NCBI RefSeq assembly: GCF_040954645.1
Contig: NC_092806.1
Span: 109,448,231 to 109,512,230 of the forward strand
Length of the DNA stretch: 64,000 bases
Source: Diabrotica undecimpunctata
Taxonomy: Eukaryota; Arthropoda; Insecta; Coleoptera; Chrysomelidae
Reading direction: 5' to 3'
This document shows, in pieces, positions 22,063 to 34,546 of this stretch (position 1 is its first letter; each line of letters starts with the position of its first letter). Below the pieces are notes generated by a model that saw nothing but the letters and a program-made list of their open reading frames with translations, was not told the DNA's origin and ran no database searches. The translations under genes and the position numbers were made by a program.

Positions 22063-24784
22063 TCTAAATAATTCTAGATTACATAACTAAACAGGTATTG
22101 GAGAACTAAAAAAAGTTTCCTGACGCGGGAGGCTGTTATTCTAGATTTATTACTGAAATACAATTATGAATGGCTTATCATTCCGACGAGTCAACTAGCG
22201 GGAATCCGCTTACTTCATCCCTAGCCTTCCTCAGTGTCTGGCCATTCAGAATATAGGATGTTAGACAGCAATAATCTTTTCAAACATTATTTTGGGGGGT
22301 TTCGAATAGAGAGTCGAAATTCGAAGGTCTTCACACTAAGAGTAAAACTTAGGCAAAATGAACAGATACTATAATGAACTATCATTGGTAACTAGACAGA
22401 GGAATCTTGATATCCTTGGTATAGATACCAAAAAAATTACTTGGATTTATAAATCCATAAAATAAGATAAATTGAATTTTGTATCCACTTGAAGACAACT
22501 AAAGGTATGTACAATTTATTGTAATATAAACTAACATAAGCATAAAAATATCACATTCTACCAAGGCATTCTAAAAATAAAATGAGATTAAATTTTGCAA
22601 ACACCCTTAAAATCAATATAGGTTCTTGGTCGGGGTAGCACAAACTCAAGATCTCGATCAATACAAACTAGAGAGAGAATAATACCGAAGTAGAATAAGA
22701 TAAGATAAAAATAAAATTTATGTCTAAAAGAAATACGACATATATACATATATATAGACATATTGAACACAATAAATGATCAATATTATAATAATAAAAA
22801 GTAAAACAGTTCAACGAACTGGGGTGCGAGCCAAACTGAGTTGCTCTGGAGATCGACGTGCGGAGTCTCCTACACTACTTCCAGAGGCTCGTCTCTTTGC
22901 GACAACATCTGAGATACACAAAATTATTAATTGGAATAGGGATAGGTCCACTAATCCACTTGACTATAGCAGGATGCTCCCTGACTAATAGTCAACACCA
23001 CCGACATAAAACAAGGGTTGTCGAGACAGCTCAAAAAAAAAAAATTGAAACGTGTCAACTTCCTGAAGGGAAAGAAGCACTAAGGGACAGATTTGCCGAA
23101 GCAAAGTGGTATTCAATGTACTAAGTACTAGGGTATCAGTGCTGTACTGACCCCACGCCAAAAAAATTTGGAAAGGAAACGAATCCTCTCCAGGATAAAG
23201 TTCGCGTTAGCGCAACTCTTCCTGTACACGGGCCACGGAGGGATTGAATAGTCGCTGAAGAAGATAGCAAAGATTAAGTACGCAAAGCGTAAAGGGAATC
23301 AACTAAAAAATTAAAAATTAAGAATGGACTGAACATTTTAGAAGAAAGACAGGATGGCCAATAGTTCCATAAGAATATCCTCTGGGATTGATCACAGTGG
23401 AAAATTTCCAAGCAAGGAAACTTCCAGAAGGACAAAAGAAGAAAATAAATCCAAACCGTTAATACACAATCTTGGAGAAGAAAAAAAATGGGCATATGGC
23501 ATACAAGCCACAATCGCTACACAAATAGTTCAGTCTAAAACTGTTGTTTTCAAAAGAAACAAAAAAAGAATCGTAAGAGTCTTCCACGAAACAAAAGCTT
23601 ACGATAAGACTTAAAAGGAACGGAAGAATCATTACAATCTTCCAAAGAAATAGAAAAATATTACAGTCCATCGTCAATAATGAAAAAATCATGATGTTGG
23701 ATGTAACACACCACAACAATAAAAAAAGGTTGAACAGTAAAACATTTTTGACACCTAATTGAATCCAATATGGTCGTCATACAAATCACAAAGAAATGTT
23801 TACCATTCTTTAGCAGAACTCCAATAGAGTCAAAATAATATAAACTTTTCATTCTCAGTGGGTCATTTACGGTAGCACCAGAACTATTTCAATTGTTAAA
23901 CAAACGTGGTCTTAACGTCGACATAAAGATAAAAGATAAATTCACAATAGGCGGCAGCGGGTTGTTTCACCTCTGTATATACAAAGAGTCACAATAGACA
24001 ACAGCAAACTACTTCAACCTCACTTGTACCATATCGTGAACACAAGATAATAAATGAAAGCTTTTGAGCCTTAGCCAAAAGTCTCAAAGCAAAAGATATA
24101 TGTGGTCTAATAAACTATTAGAAGACCGCAAAAATGTCAACGACAAAAAAAGAAAGCTGCTGCTTATACAACAGTCTGACATCACACAAATAAGTCAAGA
24201 TACAATAATACAGGTCACGTGCCTGTACGTCCTACAGGACATCTCGAGAAAAGAAAACGGTAAAACCACAAATAACAATAAATTCCAGTACTAAAAACAT
24301 ACTTCTACTACATCTGACCACACAAAGACATAAAATTAACATAACAGAAGGAGAATAACAATATTTCCGCTTCGTTTTTTTCGCAAAAAGCCATCGTTTA
24401 GATACGAATTAATTTATGGACATAAACAAAATTTCTCTAACATGGAATGTTTACATAGACGGACGGGGAATAAACAGACGATTATCTTATACCATTCAAA
24501 ATACGACCATTAAAATGCACACGTAATAAACATTCCAAATACGTATTATGTATTTCACAAAATTAAAAATACGACGAGAATATTTCTACGCAATTTTACG
24601 AAGATTAAAAACGAATACATATAAATACTTTACAGAAAAAATTCTAAACTGATTAAACAAAAATTGGGTAAAAGCAAATACACAAACAACTTGAGTCTAA
24701 AATACGAAATGTAAACAGAAATCATAAACATATTACGTTGTTTTTATAATGAAGATACACGCTCCACGATTGGCGCGCCATTTA

Positions 24785-25900
24785 TGTAACACTGCCGTAT
24801 TACAATAATATTACAAGGCCAGAATCGCTCGTTGTCGAAGAGAATAGGGCGGGGTTATAGAAACTATATCGTATTTTAAATTCAAGCACAATTAGATAAT
24901 ATGAAATTATTATTTATTATTGGACGCCACCCCTGGTTTATCCTCGAAGGGGAAGAGCAAAAAAAAAAAATTAAGATTTATTGAAAGTGTACAAGAAAAC
25001 TATTCTTTATTATTTCTTAGCAATGAACAAAAAGAAAACATTAAAAGTTACGTCATCCCAAAGGGATTCCAAAATATTATTTTATGTTAACATTATCATA
25101 AACAAAAAATCTTTGTATCGTATTAAATTAAGAATTGGTTATAAAGAAAATGAATGTATATATATATTAACCCCAAATTTCGAAATTTGTTTACATTGAA
25201 AATAATATAGTTATTTATCAACTAGGAACAATGAAGAAAATAAACCTTTAAATTAAATTAGAACACTTCACTATATTTTCATTTTTTTTTGAGTTCATAA
25301 TCATTTCTGTTGTCTTGAAAGTAGGTATAATAAAAATTGGTACAACCTTAATCTGCTCTGTTCCTCCTCTTATTTAATCAGTCACCAAATTGATTCAGCT
25401 ACGTACTATATAAAATCACCACCATCCTAGATAAGAGGGGTTAGGGATTCCAAAAAAAGATACTGCTACTGGGCCATGATCTGGAATAACTCCATAGCAA
25501 TACTATCTTGCGACGAGTATTAGAAATATAATATCAGCATTATAGCCTCTCCAATAAGGGTCTAAAAAAATAATATATCTATCTGAACTGAAATATGGAC
25601 AAGAAAAGGATTTATTAACTCACCTCTGAATTGAGACCCAGTTTGGAAACACGTCTTAACGGTTGGACGGTCTTAACAGAAAAGAGCGAAGCGCTATCAT
25701 GGCGCCTGAATCTGGAAATTGGGCGTGAGTGACAAGTTGAAAAATATGCTCATCTACCGGATATATTTGGGAATTACAGAAGAATCCTTGAGTCGGCTAC
25801 AGGTAGGTACTTGACAGATAGATGGGGCTATTAGTTTTATTAAAAAAAATATAATCGAAATATATAATGAGTTTCTTTTAAATCTTTTGAAACGGTTACA
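24785..25900. repeat. right LTR of the gag-pol-less element
   Basis: Copy of 19824-20938 with one extra A near 24970. The bases just before it (gattggcgcgccattta) contain no polypurine tract. Confidence 0.9.
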
Positions 25901-26196
25901 ACCTTAAAATACCTTTTCGGAAATATCTTTTAGAGCTCGTGGTTTTTGTGATTTCCCAACACACATAGATATCAATTGGTGAGTGAAATTAACGGAATTG
26001 TTTACGTTTTGCGACAAACATTTACTTTTTATTGACGAAATTATTGAAACTGTCAGCCGTTTCGGTTAAACGATGTTTCGGTTAAAAAGGTTTCGGTTAA
26101 GGGAGGTTTTACTGTATATACATATAGCTAAATATAATTATATTTTATACTTCATGTAAGGAAAGAAGTGTTTTAATTGTTAGTAAGGTATAAAGT

Positions 26197-26831
26197 ATGT
26201 CTGAAAAAGTTGGCAACAAATGGGAAATTTCTTTATTATTAATTTAATGAAAAAAACTATTCTTCATAAACATTTCTGCATTTCATAGACATCAATAATC
26301 AAATTTATAAAAGTTTAAGTGGTATACACCGAAAATCAAAAATATTGATTTATGCTCAAAAGTGAAGTGCTTTTAAATTTAGGTGCAGCATAAAATGTTA
26401 TTTTAATTTGGTTGTAGGATTTAAAAATTATTTTTAAATTTAGATTCATGGCCTTTTAATGATGTATCAGTAGGTGCATTAATTTACCTTATTCAATATA
26501 CAACATCAACAAATGCAAAAGTATTTTTTTATTTACTTTTTACTTTAAATGTATTATTTAATTATTAGAAGGCCATGAATCTAAACTTGGACATAATTTT
26601 TAATAGCTACAAACATTTTAAAATTACATTTTCTTGCATATCTAAATTTAAAATCACTTTCCTCTTCAGTATTAATTAATAATTTTGATTTTTCCTATCT
26701 ACCACTTAATATTTTATAAGATTATCTGTTAATGATTTTTATGTGATGCATAACCTTTAATGAAGAATAATTATTTCCGTAAAATTATTAATAAAGAATA
26801 TTTCCCATTTTTTGCCAACTTTTTCAGACAT
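26197..26831. mobile_element. palindromic MITE / fold-back element
   Basis: It starts ATGTCTGAAAAAGTTGGCAA and ends with the inverse, TTGCCAACTTTTTCAGACAT. The two halves (about 26197-26465 and 26560-26831) are imperfect inverted copies along almost their whole length. For example, agattcatggcctt at about 26443 is matched by aaggccatgaatct at about 26570. There is no ORF. An element that is nearly all inverted repeat is typical of MITEs mobilised by a Tc1/mariner-type transposase. Confidence 0.85.
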
Positions 26832-28061
26832 GAAAAGGAAAACTTAAACATAACAAGTCAACATGGTCAACAAGTCAACAACAAGTCGACTTTACTAAAG
26901 TAACAAGACATTTACTTAACACAGGCACTACACAATACTCCCCTGAGTTAGTGATAAGTTATAGTCTAAAAAAATCATTATGAAATTGACTGGCCAGTGT
27001 GAAAACTAGTGCCAATAGAACACAAAACATTTTCTTCGTTGAGACTTAAAATAATGATTAATAACAATAATTATGGGAAATTTGTATGTTTATAAAAAGA
27101 GTTTTTTGACATTGCTTAAATGATAATATTTGATCTGATTATATATACCTATATACAGTCGTGCTATGCTTGGCTATTATGCCAGTCCTGGCAGTTTTGG
27201 TAGCTGTGATAATTATACAACAATAGAGTATTTACAAGGGATTATTCAGTTTTACAGCTGTTATTAAAATAACTTTTATAATGAGACACTAAATTTCTGG
27301 ATACAGTATATATGTAATATTGTAATAATAATTCAACTATGATTATACAGTTATGAAAATAAAACAGAAATAATAAAAAATTAAAAAAAAATGTAACATG
27401 CATATCTTTTCACAATTTTAGGCAGTTTTTTTGTCTTTTGAATCATTCTCTTTCGATCAGCTTGATCTGATAGATATTTTTTACAGATTCTACAGTTTTT
27501 AAATTTTTTTTATTCTTAAATGTCTGATGCTTTTATAGGGCATGGCATAAGTAATGCGAGAAGAAGAAGATATTTTTAAATACAAGATTGTTTAAGAATT
27601 TGTAATATTTTATATACCTTTATATAGATTTACTTATGTTAACTTTTATGAAAAAATTTAAAAGAAAGATCCTCCAATCTTGAATATATTATCTCTTTTA
27701 TCTTTTATGATACTTTGTAGAGACCTTTTTATACTTTTTGGTCATTATTTAACAAGTACATTATTTCATATTAAGGAGAATTCTGGTACAGTCCACAAAT
27801 ACAGAAATAGGCCATTCTCCTCGCTCTGATTGAAAAAAGTGACTCATAGAAGTTGTGTGGTCATTGTGATACCTCTGTGTGCATAAGTATATGCAGCTTT
27901 ATGCACAATATTGAATGAGTTGAGGCACACATTAAAAGACAATAGGGCTGACTATTACACATATAGAAGACAGAAACACAGGTTTCTAAAACATAATTAT
28001 ATAATTCACTACTTCTGCTATCTTAAATTGTATTATGGCCTAATTTGATTATTCTATTCAC
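26832..28061. other. unassigned intronic AT-rich sequence
   Basis: No recognised domain or repeat, apart from a short gagaagaagaaga run at about 27560 that may be the tail of a lost RTE LINE. Confidence 0.3.
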
Positions 28062-29250
28062 TTTCTTCTTCTTAGAGTGCCATCTCCATACGGAGGTTGG
28101 CAATCATAATGGCTATTTTTATTTTTGAACTTGTTGCTCTAAACAAATCAAACAATCTGCATTGATACCAATCACGTAGATTCTTCAACCATGAGTTCTG
28201 CCTTCGGCCAACAGATCTTCCTTGAATCTTTCCCTGTATTTTGAGTCTCAAAATTTCATATTTTGGTCCCCTCATCATGTGGCCTAGGTAGTCCAGTTTT
28301 CTGGTTTGTATAGTGGTGATTGATTCTGTTTCTTTACCAAACCCCTCCAGTACTTCTTTATTTGTAATTCTATCAGTCCATGATATTTTTAATACTCTGC
28401 AGTATAACCAGAGTTCGAAAGCCTCGATTCTTTTTAAATTGCATTTTTTTAATGTCCAAATCTCAGCTCCATATAATAATATTGAAAATATATAACAGCA
28501 AATGGTACATAGTCTGATGTCCAAATTTAGATTTTTGCATGTTAGGAGTGGCTTCATTCATGTAAATGCTGATCTGGCAATCTCTATCCTCCTGTTTATT
28601 TCTGCAGTATGATCATTGGTTTCATTGATAAAAGTTCCCAAGTAGTGATATTTTTCTACTTGTTTTATCTCGTTACCATTGATTGTCAATAGGTGATGTA
28701 TATTTTGTGGTCTTTTTGTAATTAGCATGTACTTCGTTTTTTTAGTGTTTATAGTAATTCCCATCTCAGCACTTTTCATACTTAAGCTTTCGGTAAGATG
28801 TTGTAGATCTTCTATACTCGTTGCTATTATCACAGTGTCGTCTGCATATCGTAAGTTGTTAATTAATTTTCCGTTAACGGTAACTCCCGCTTTGATATTA
28901 TTGAGCGTGTTTTGGAAAATTTCTTCAGAATATAAGTTAAACAAAAGTGGCGATAAAACACATCATTGTCTAACCCCTCTACAGATCTTCATTTCTTCAG
29001 AATGATTTTACTGTCAGTGAGCTTGTTCATAAGTATTGATATTAGTTTTTCATGTCTTACTTTATCGAAAGCTTTTTCGTAGTCAACTCATAAAGCGCAA
29101 GTGTAGATCAACGATTACATCCCGACATCGCTGAATCAATATGTTGATGGCAAATAGTCCTTCTCGGGTACCTATTCCATTTCAGAACCCGAACTGTGTC
29201 TCGCTAATATCTTCCTCTAGCCTTTTGTATTTAACTGCTTTTATTAATCT
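28062..29250 (-). mobile_element. RTE-type LINE, 5'-truncated, minus strand
   Basis: On the minus strand from 29250: DYEKAFDKVRHEK, RGVRQ (then a stop) and CVLSPLLFNLYSEE, followed by LRYADDTVIIATS (RT active site) at 28944-28558 and YLGTFINE. One in-frame stop then precedes the C-terminal region MKPLLTCKNL...YLGHMMRG (28557-28072). The 3' end is GCCAACCTCCGTATGGAGAT...GGCACT followed by AAGAAGAAG. RTE clade is inferred from the C-terminal LGHMMRGPKYE type and the trinucleotide tail. Confidence 0.83.
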
Positions 29251-29311
29251 AATTTATTAACTTTATTTATTATAAACATATTCTAACACTTAGTTTATTA
29301 AATGAAATGAA

Positions 29312-29672
29312 ATGTGGATCTACCGGAGAATGCTCAAAATTTCATGGACATCGCATACCTCAAACGAAGAAGTGCTGCATAGAATAGGCAAGGAAAGAGA
29401 ACTTTTTAACACAGTAAAAGTTAGAAAAACATCATACCTAGGCCACATACTGAGAAATAATAAGTACCAATATGCCCAACTTATAGTGAAAGGAGAAATC
29501 GAGGGAAAGAGAGGCCTAGGAAGGAAAAGACTATCGTGGCTCAGAAACATCCGACAATGGACAGGGCTAAATTTTGAACAGCTAATAAGAACAGCTGAAG
29601 ATAGAGAAGATTTTAAAATTGTAGTAGCCAACCTCCATTGAGGAGAGGGCACTTTAAGAAGAAGAAGAAGAA
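29312..29672 (+). mobile_element. RTE-type LINE 3' fragment, plus strand
   Basis: Encodes the C-terminal region RMLKISWTSHTSNEEVL, YLGHILRNNKYQYAQLI and WLRNIRQWTGLNFEQLI, ending VVANLH. It is followed by ggcactttAAGAAGAAG. It is the same family end as at 28062, in opposite orientation. Confidence 0.83.
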
Positions 29673-29675
29673 GTT

Positions 29676-30044
29676 TATTAAAGTCTTTAGTTGTACAATA
29701 TTACAATTTATTTCACACTATAATTTTATAATTTATTTACAACATTTATTACAATTTATATTCCCGACAATACGCGCGTTACATTTCAAAACTCGACTCA
29801 ATATTATTATTCAGACTAACTGTTTTCAACGAAAATTCTCTCTCTATATATATATATATATATATTAAATATTCGTTGTTCTGGAATCCCTTCGAAGCGA
29901 ATGGATGTTGACCTGTGCTTACCCCTGAACTCTCTTGAACGGCATGGAAAGAAGACCGGTTTTATAGCGGCTTCCAGAACATACGAGAACATACTTGAAT
30001 AATAAAATGTTTACAGGTTAAATATGAGTCATATTTAGCGTAAC
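29676..30044 (-). mobile_element. possible solo LTR, minus strand
   Basis: Read on the minus strand it begins TGTTACGCTAAATATGAC. It has CTATAAAACCGG (about 29958) as a promoter-like box and several AATAAA signals near its other end at 29676. The layout resembles gypsy LTRs such as 51395-51668, but a clean target duplication is not seen. Confidence 0.4.
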
Positions 30045-30049
30045 AGTGT

Positions 30050-30770
30050 ATTCTCTTATGTATTACTTTCAGCAGTATGAGTTAAAGTTAAAGTATGACT
30101 CATGAGGCTCGGTGTTCGATAATCAGAGCATTCTTTTGCTGCTTGTTTTTTAGGGATGGTTATAAATGCTGACTTCAACCACTCTTGTGGTATTATTCCC
30201 GTATCGTACACCGTGTTGAATAAATCTGGCAATACTTCCAATTATCCTCTTCTACTAGTTTTAACAGTTCCACTGGTATTTCATCTAATCCAGCTGCCTT
30301 AGACTCACTAAAGGATTTCATTTTTATATTCTCTGCATTTGACCTCTTTCATCTTGAAAAAGGTTTCTAACGTACTCCTCCCATCGTCTTAATTTCTCTG
30401 GTAAATCTATTTGTAGTACTCCTTTTTTGTCTTTTATGTGTCCTTGCTGTCTATTTCGACCCATTCCAGTCATTTCTCTTATTTTTTTGTGCATATTTCT
30501 AATGTCCTATTTTGTTTCTAGTTCTTCTATCTCTTTACATGTTTCATCAAATAGATTTCCTTAGCTGTTTTGATTTTTTCCTTAACTATTCGTTGTATTT
30601 CTTTATACTTCTGTAGATCTTTTCCTTTATATTTCCTTCTTTCTTCCATTTGTAATATTATTTCTTCTGTCATCCACTGTTTTTTAGCCTCTGACCTATG
30701 TTGTATCAAACTTTCTTGAGCTGGTTTGAGTAATATGTTTTTTATATTATTCACTTTCACTTATACTCAA
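30050..30770 (-). mobile_element. RTE-type LINE fragment: linker and start of RT, minus strand
   Basis: Minus strand: KKQWMTEEIILQMEERRKYKG (30760-30527), the endonuclease-RT linker. Then KAAGLDEIPVELLKLVEED and QEWLKSAFITIPKK (30300-30056), the start of the RT domain. Stops and frame changes are frequent. It ends about 35 bp before the splice acceptor of the finger exon. Confidence 0.75.
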
Positions 30771-30805
30771 ATAGGTATTTATATTATAGTTGGTTTGTAT
30801 TTCAG

Positions 30806-31878
30806 ATTATGTCCAAGATGAACACAAAATGGAAATTATTGAGACACTAATAATTGAAGATTCGTATTATGAAAGAAATTATATTATGAGTCAACACTCC
30901 AAAGAAAAAACATTAAATGAAAATATGAAAGTTACGACTGGCGAAAAACCTTATGAGTGTGAAATTTGTTTTAATCAATTTAGTCGAGCAGATACTTTGA
31001 AAATACATTTGAGAGCGCACACTGGAGAAAAACCTTACGAGTGTGAAATTTGTTTTAAGCAGTTTATTACTAAAGGTAGTTTGAAAGTACATTTGAGAGT
31101 GCACACTGGAGAAAAATCTTACAAGTGTGAAATTTGTTTTAAGCAATTTAGTCGAGTAGATAATTTGAAAATACATTTGAGAGTACACACTCGAGAAAAA
31201 CCTTATGAGTGTGAAATTTGTTTTAAGCAGTTTATTACTAAAGGTAATTTGAAAATACATTTGAGAGTGCACACTGGAGAAAAATCTTACAAGTGTGAAA
31301 TTTGTTTTAAGCTATATAGTCGAGCAGATTATTTGAAAAAACATTTGAGAGTGCACACTGGAGAAAAATGTTACAAGTGTGAAATTTGTTTTAAGCAATT
31401 TAGTCGAGCAGAAAATTTGAAAACACATTTGAGAGTGCACACTGGAGAAAAATCTTACAAGTGTGAAATTTGTTTTAAGCAGTTTATTGCTAAAGGTAGT
31501 TTGAAAATACATTTGAGAGTGCACACTGGAGAAAAATCTTACCAGTGTGAAATTTGTTTTAAGCAATTTAGTCTAGCACATCATTTGAAATCACATTTGA
31601 GAGTGCACACTGGAGAAAAATCTTACAAGTGTGAAATTTGTTTTAAGCAATTTAGTCTAGCACATCATTTGAAAACACATTTGAGAGTGCACACTGGAGA
31701 AAAATCTTACAAGTGTGAAATTTGTTTTAAGCAGTTTATTGCTAAAGGTAGTTTGAAAATACATTTGAGAGTGCACACTGGAGAAAAATCTTACCAGTGT
31801 GAAATTTGTTTTAAGCAATTTAGTCTAGCACATCATTTAAAATCACATTTGAGAGTGCACACTGGAGAAAAATCTTAA
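30806..31878 (+). CDS. C2H2 zinc-finger exon, 11 fingers, truncated by a stop
   Basis: The exon starts after the acceptor TTCAG at 30805, in phase with 10824. A linker DYVQDEHKMEIIETLIIED is followed by eleven C2H2 fingers of the form YxCEICFxQF...LKxHLRxHT joined by TGEKP/S linkers. Each finger is 28 codons (84 bp). All zinc ligands are present. Tandem C2H2 arrays with TGEKP linkers bind DNA, so this is probably a nuclear sequence-specific regulator. Fingers 7-9 and 10-12 are a repeated three-finger block, IAKGS / SLAHHLKS / SLAHHLKT. The ORF ends with a TAA replacing the first residue of finger 12, and the finger code continues beyond, so it was once longer. A short plus-strand product with 11 fingers could still be functional. 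Confidence 0.85.
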
Positions 31879-32174
31879 AAGTGTGAAATTTGTTTTAAGC
31901 AATTTAGTCTAGCACATCATTTGAAAACACATTTGAGAGTGCACACTTGAGAAAAATCTTACAAGTGTGAAATTTGTTTTAAGCAGTTTATTACTAAAGG
32001 TAGTTTGAAAATACATTTGAGATTGCACACTGGAGAAAAATCTTACCAGTGTGAAATTTGTTTTAAGCAATTTAGTCTAGCACATCATTTGAAATCACAT
32101 TTGAGAATGCACACTTGAGAAAAATCTTACAAGTGTGAAATTTGTTTTAAGCAGTTTATTACTAAAGGTAGTTT
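31879..32174 (+). pseudogene. continuation of the zinc-finger array beyond the stop
   Basis: The same frame continues with no indel through fingers 12, 13, 14 and half of 15 ([18 protein letters not shown] types). Stops are TGA at 31948 and 32116, each turning the Gly of an HTGEK linker into a stop. The array is cut at 32174 by an LTR-type insertion (GTTT duplicated). Confidence 0.88.
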
Positions 32175-32672
32175 TGTAACGATACGTATCGTTAATAATC
32201 TAACATTTTGAACGTTAGCAAACCGAATCCCTACATTAACTACTAATTTGCCGCCGTTGGAGTATGCAACACACAATACGATCTCTAATATTTCATTTTT
32301 ATTACTTTCGAACATCGATAGCGATGATAAGATAATCGATTCCCTTGTCAAAAGGGAAAAAGAATAATGTAATGGCCATTTTGGAACAGAACTTCCTGGA
32401 GATAAGTTGTTGAGTTTGCGGCAGGCAGGACTTGAAGGAAGGAAAAAGAATTTAAGTTATTTTATTATTTTTTTTTTTGGGAAAAGTGAAGAGTTTTTTT
32501 GTTGTTGTTGAAGAAGTATTTAGTTTTTGTGCCTTAAGAAGTTATTGTTGTTTTATGGAAAATAAAACTTCCAAATAAGTTCTAGTAAGTTACCACACAT
32601 CTTCCATTTAAATTTGCCAGTTCTCAATCGTCTAAATCTTCTCAGCTTATTACAAATATACAAATATCATTC

Positions 32673-32678
<6 letters not shown>

Positions 32679-32733
<55 letters not shown>
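32679..32733. repeat. (TA)n microsatellite
   Basis: About 27 TA units inside the solo-LTR-like element. Confidence 0.93.
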
Positions 32734-32738
<5 letters not shown>

Positions 32739-32910
32739 TATAATATATTCCAGTGTCTTAACATTAAATATTTGAGCCAAGGTCACTTAATGGCAAATAT
32801 ATTCTAGTTTTTGTTACTAGAACAAAAACTATATTAAATACAAGAACACAGACTAAAAAGTTTTTTGTCTCTTGTAGCCAGCCCGCTCCAACTTCAAGAC
32901 TGGAATTTAA

Positions 32911-33044
32911 TTTTTATTTGGGAAAGGAGTTTTTTGATTTGGGGAAGAATTACACTTTTATTTGGGAAAGAAGATTTTTTTGATTTGGGGAAGAATTACA
33001 TTTTTATTTGGGAAAGCAGATTTTTTGATTTGGGGAAGAATTAC
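32911..33044. repeat. 45-bp minisatellite, three copies
   Basis: Three copies of a unit containing ttttatttgggaaag and ttttttgatttggggaagaa, separated by attaca. Copies differ slightly. Confidence 0.9.
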
Positions 33045-33702
33045 AACACTTGGTTGGTCTGCCAGTCCTTAAAGGCTGATACACGGAACATAGGCTGATC
33101 CATCTTAGAGTCCATCCACTACCTGAACACTGGACAGCAGATTAAGTAACTCCCTTTCGAGCAAAAGGGTTACTAAGAACCATTATATTTTTATCAACTT
33201 AATAATTTAAATTTCAATTTTTTTTTATAATATATATCTTGGATACTTAGGCCTTCGGTCTAAGTGGGTTACAAAACAGGTTTGTGCACAATCCCTGGGT
33301 AGTACCCTCAACTTGCTAAATCCTTTTACTTGTTTGAATTTTGTCATTCCCTATTTACTTTGTATTTATTTATTTATTAATATTTTACATAACCCTTATG
33401 ATAAGTGGTCAGGATATATTATCCAAGTTGATGGTCATTTGTATGTACCATCACATATCAAATTGATGTAATGCTGTTCTAATGTCTTAACTGACTATTC
33501 TCATACTTTTAAACTGCCCTTTTTGTAACTTATATAAGTATTTAATTATTTTATAATATTTTAATTATTATTTACTCCAAGTGAGTTATCCAAACAGTAA
33601 TCCCAGACCATTTTGCCTCATTGCCAGAGGACGGTGTAAATCAATTTTTGTATATAATTATATTTTGGGTCATTTTTTTTAGGTAACTGTTTTTTGTAAA
33701 TA

Positions 33703-34546
33703 AATAATAATACAAGATCTATGCAAATATGCTCATATGCGGATGGTGTTGCCATAATAAGCCGCAACAAAAGGATATTGAGCGAAAAAGTTATAGAACT
33801 GAAACGAGAAGCTGCTACGTTTGGTCTATATATAAATGAAAGCAAAACAAAATATATGGAGTGCACAATATCGAATGAACATGAGAATCTGAAGGTAGAC
33901 AACCATACCTACAAATATGCCTCCACTTTTCCTTACCTAGGCTCAATAATAAATGACAACAACAACATCAGTCAAGAAATACAAGCACGGATTCTTAGCG
34001 GTAATAAGTGCTTTTATGCATACAAAGACTTAATGAAAAGTAAGTTACTGAATCGTGAGTCTAAGCTGAGAATCTACAAAACAGTCATTAGACCAGTGGT
34101 CACATATGGATGTGAAACGTGGACCCTCTTAACCACTAATGAAAATCAACTGAGAATATTTGAGCGCAAAATACTAAGGAAGATATTTGGACCAACCCAA
34201 TGCAGCGATAGTTCGTGGAGAATTAAAATGAACCACGAGCTGGATGAACTAATGCAGAGAGCAGATATTGTCAGATTTGTAAAATCACAAAGACTAAACT
34301 GGCTTGGTCACCTAGAAAGAATGCCAGATAATCGAGCTGTAAAAGTAGTCCAGAGATGGAAGCCCCAAGGAAACAGAACAAGAGGAAGGCCCTGTAAAAG
34401 ATGGATAGACGACGTAGAGAGGGATCTTAAAACCATGAACATCAGGCAGTGGCGAAGGAAAGTATCCGACAGGGCAGAATGGAAGAACATTGTTAAGCAG
34501 GCCAAGACTCACAAAGGGTTGTAACGCCATTAGAAGAAGAAGAAGA
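33703..34546 (+). mobile_element. 5'-truncated RTE-type LINE with 14-bp target duplication
   Basis: The ORF 33721-34524 begins inside RT at SYADGVAIISRN (the YADG variant of the YADD box) and runs uninterrupted. It passes YLGSIINDNN, RPVVTYGCETWTL and WLGHLERMPDN to RGRPCKRWIDDVERD. The 3' end is GCCATTAGAAGAAGAAGA. The 14-bp gttttttgtaaata flanks it (33689-33702 and 34547-34560). An open frame and clean duplication suggest a young insertion, but the 5' truncation makes it dead on arrival. Confidence 0.88.

Larger units (their letters stand above)
19824..25900. mobile_element. LTR retrotransposon without recognisable gag-pol (LARD-like)
   Basis: Direct repeats 19824-20938 (1115 bp) and 24785-25900 (1116 bp) begin TGTAACACTG and end GGTTACA, with a 4-bp ACCT duplication (19820-19823, 25901-25904). 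By eye the repeats differ only in the length of one A-run. The 3.85-kb interior has no reverse transcriptase, protease, integrase or gag motif in any frame. It has a 113-bp tandem repeat and a 16-bp repeat. Such an element would have to be moved by the proteins of another retrotransposon. Coding strand is unknown. Confidence 0.9.

Noticed and set aside
23354..23614. 86-codon ORF in the interior of the same element
   Set aside because: Low-complexity Lys-rich composition, no retroelement motif.
30913..31566. Minus-strand ORFs rich in repeated [12 protein letters not shown]
   Set aside because: They are the antisense shadow of the zinc-finger repeats.
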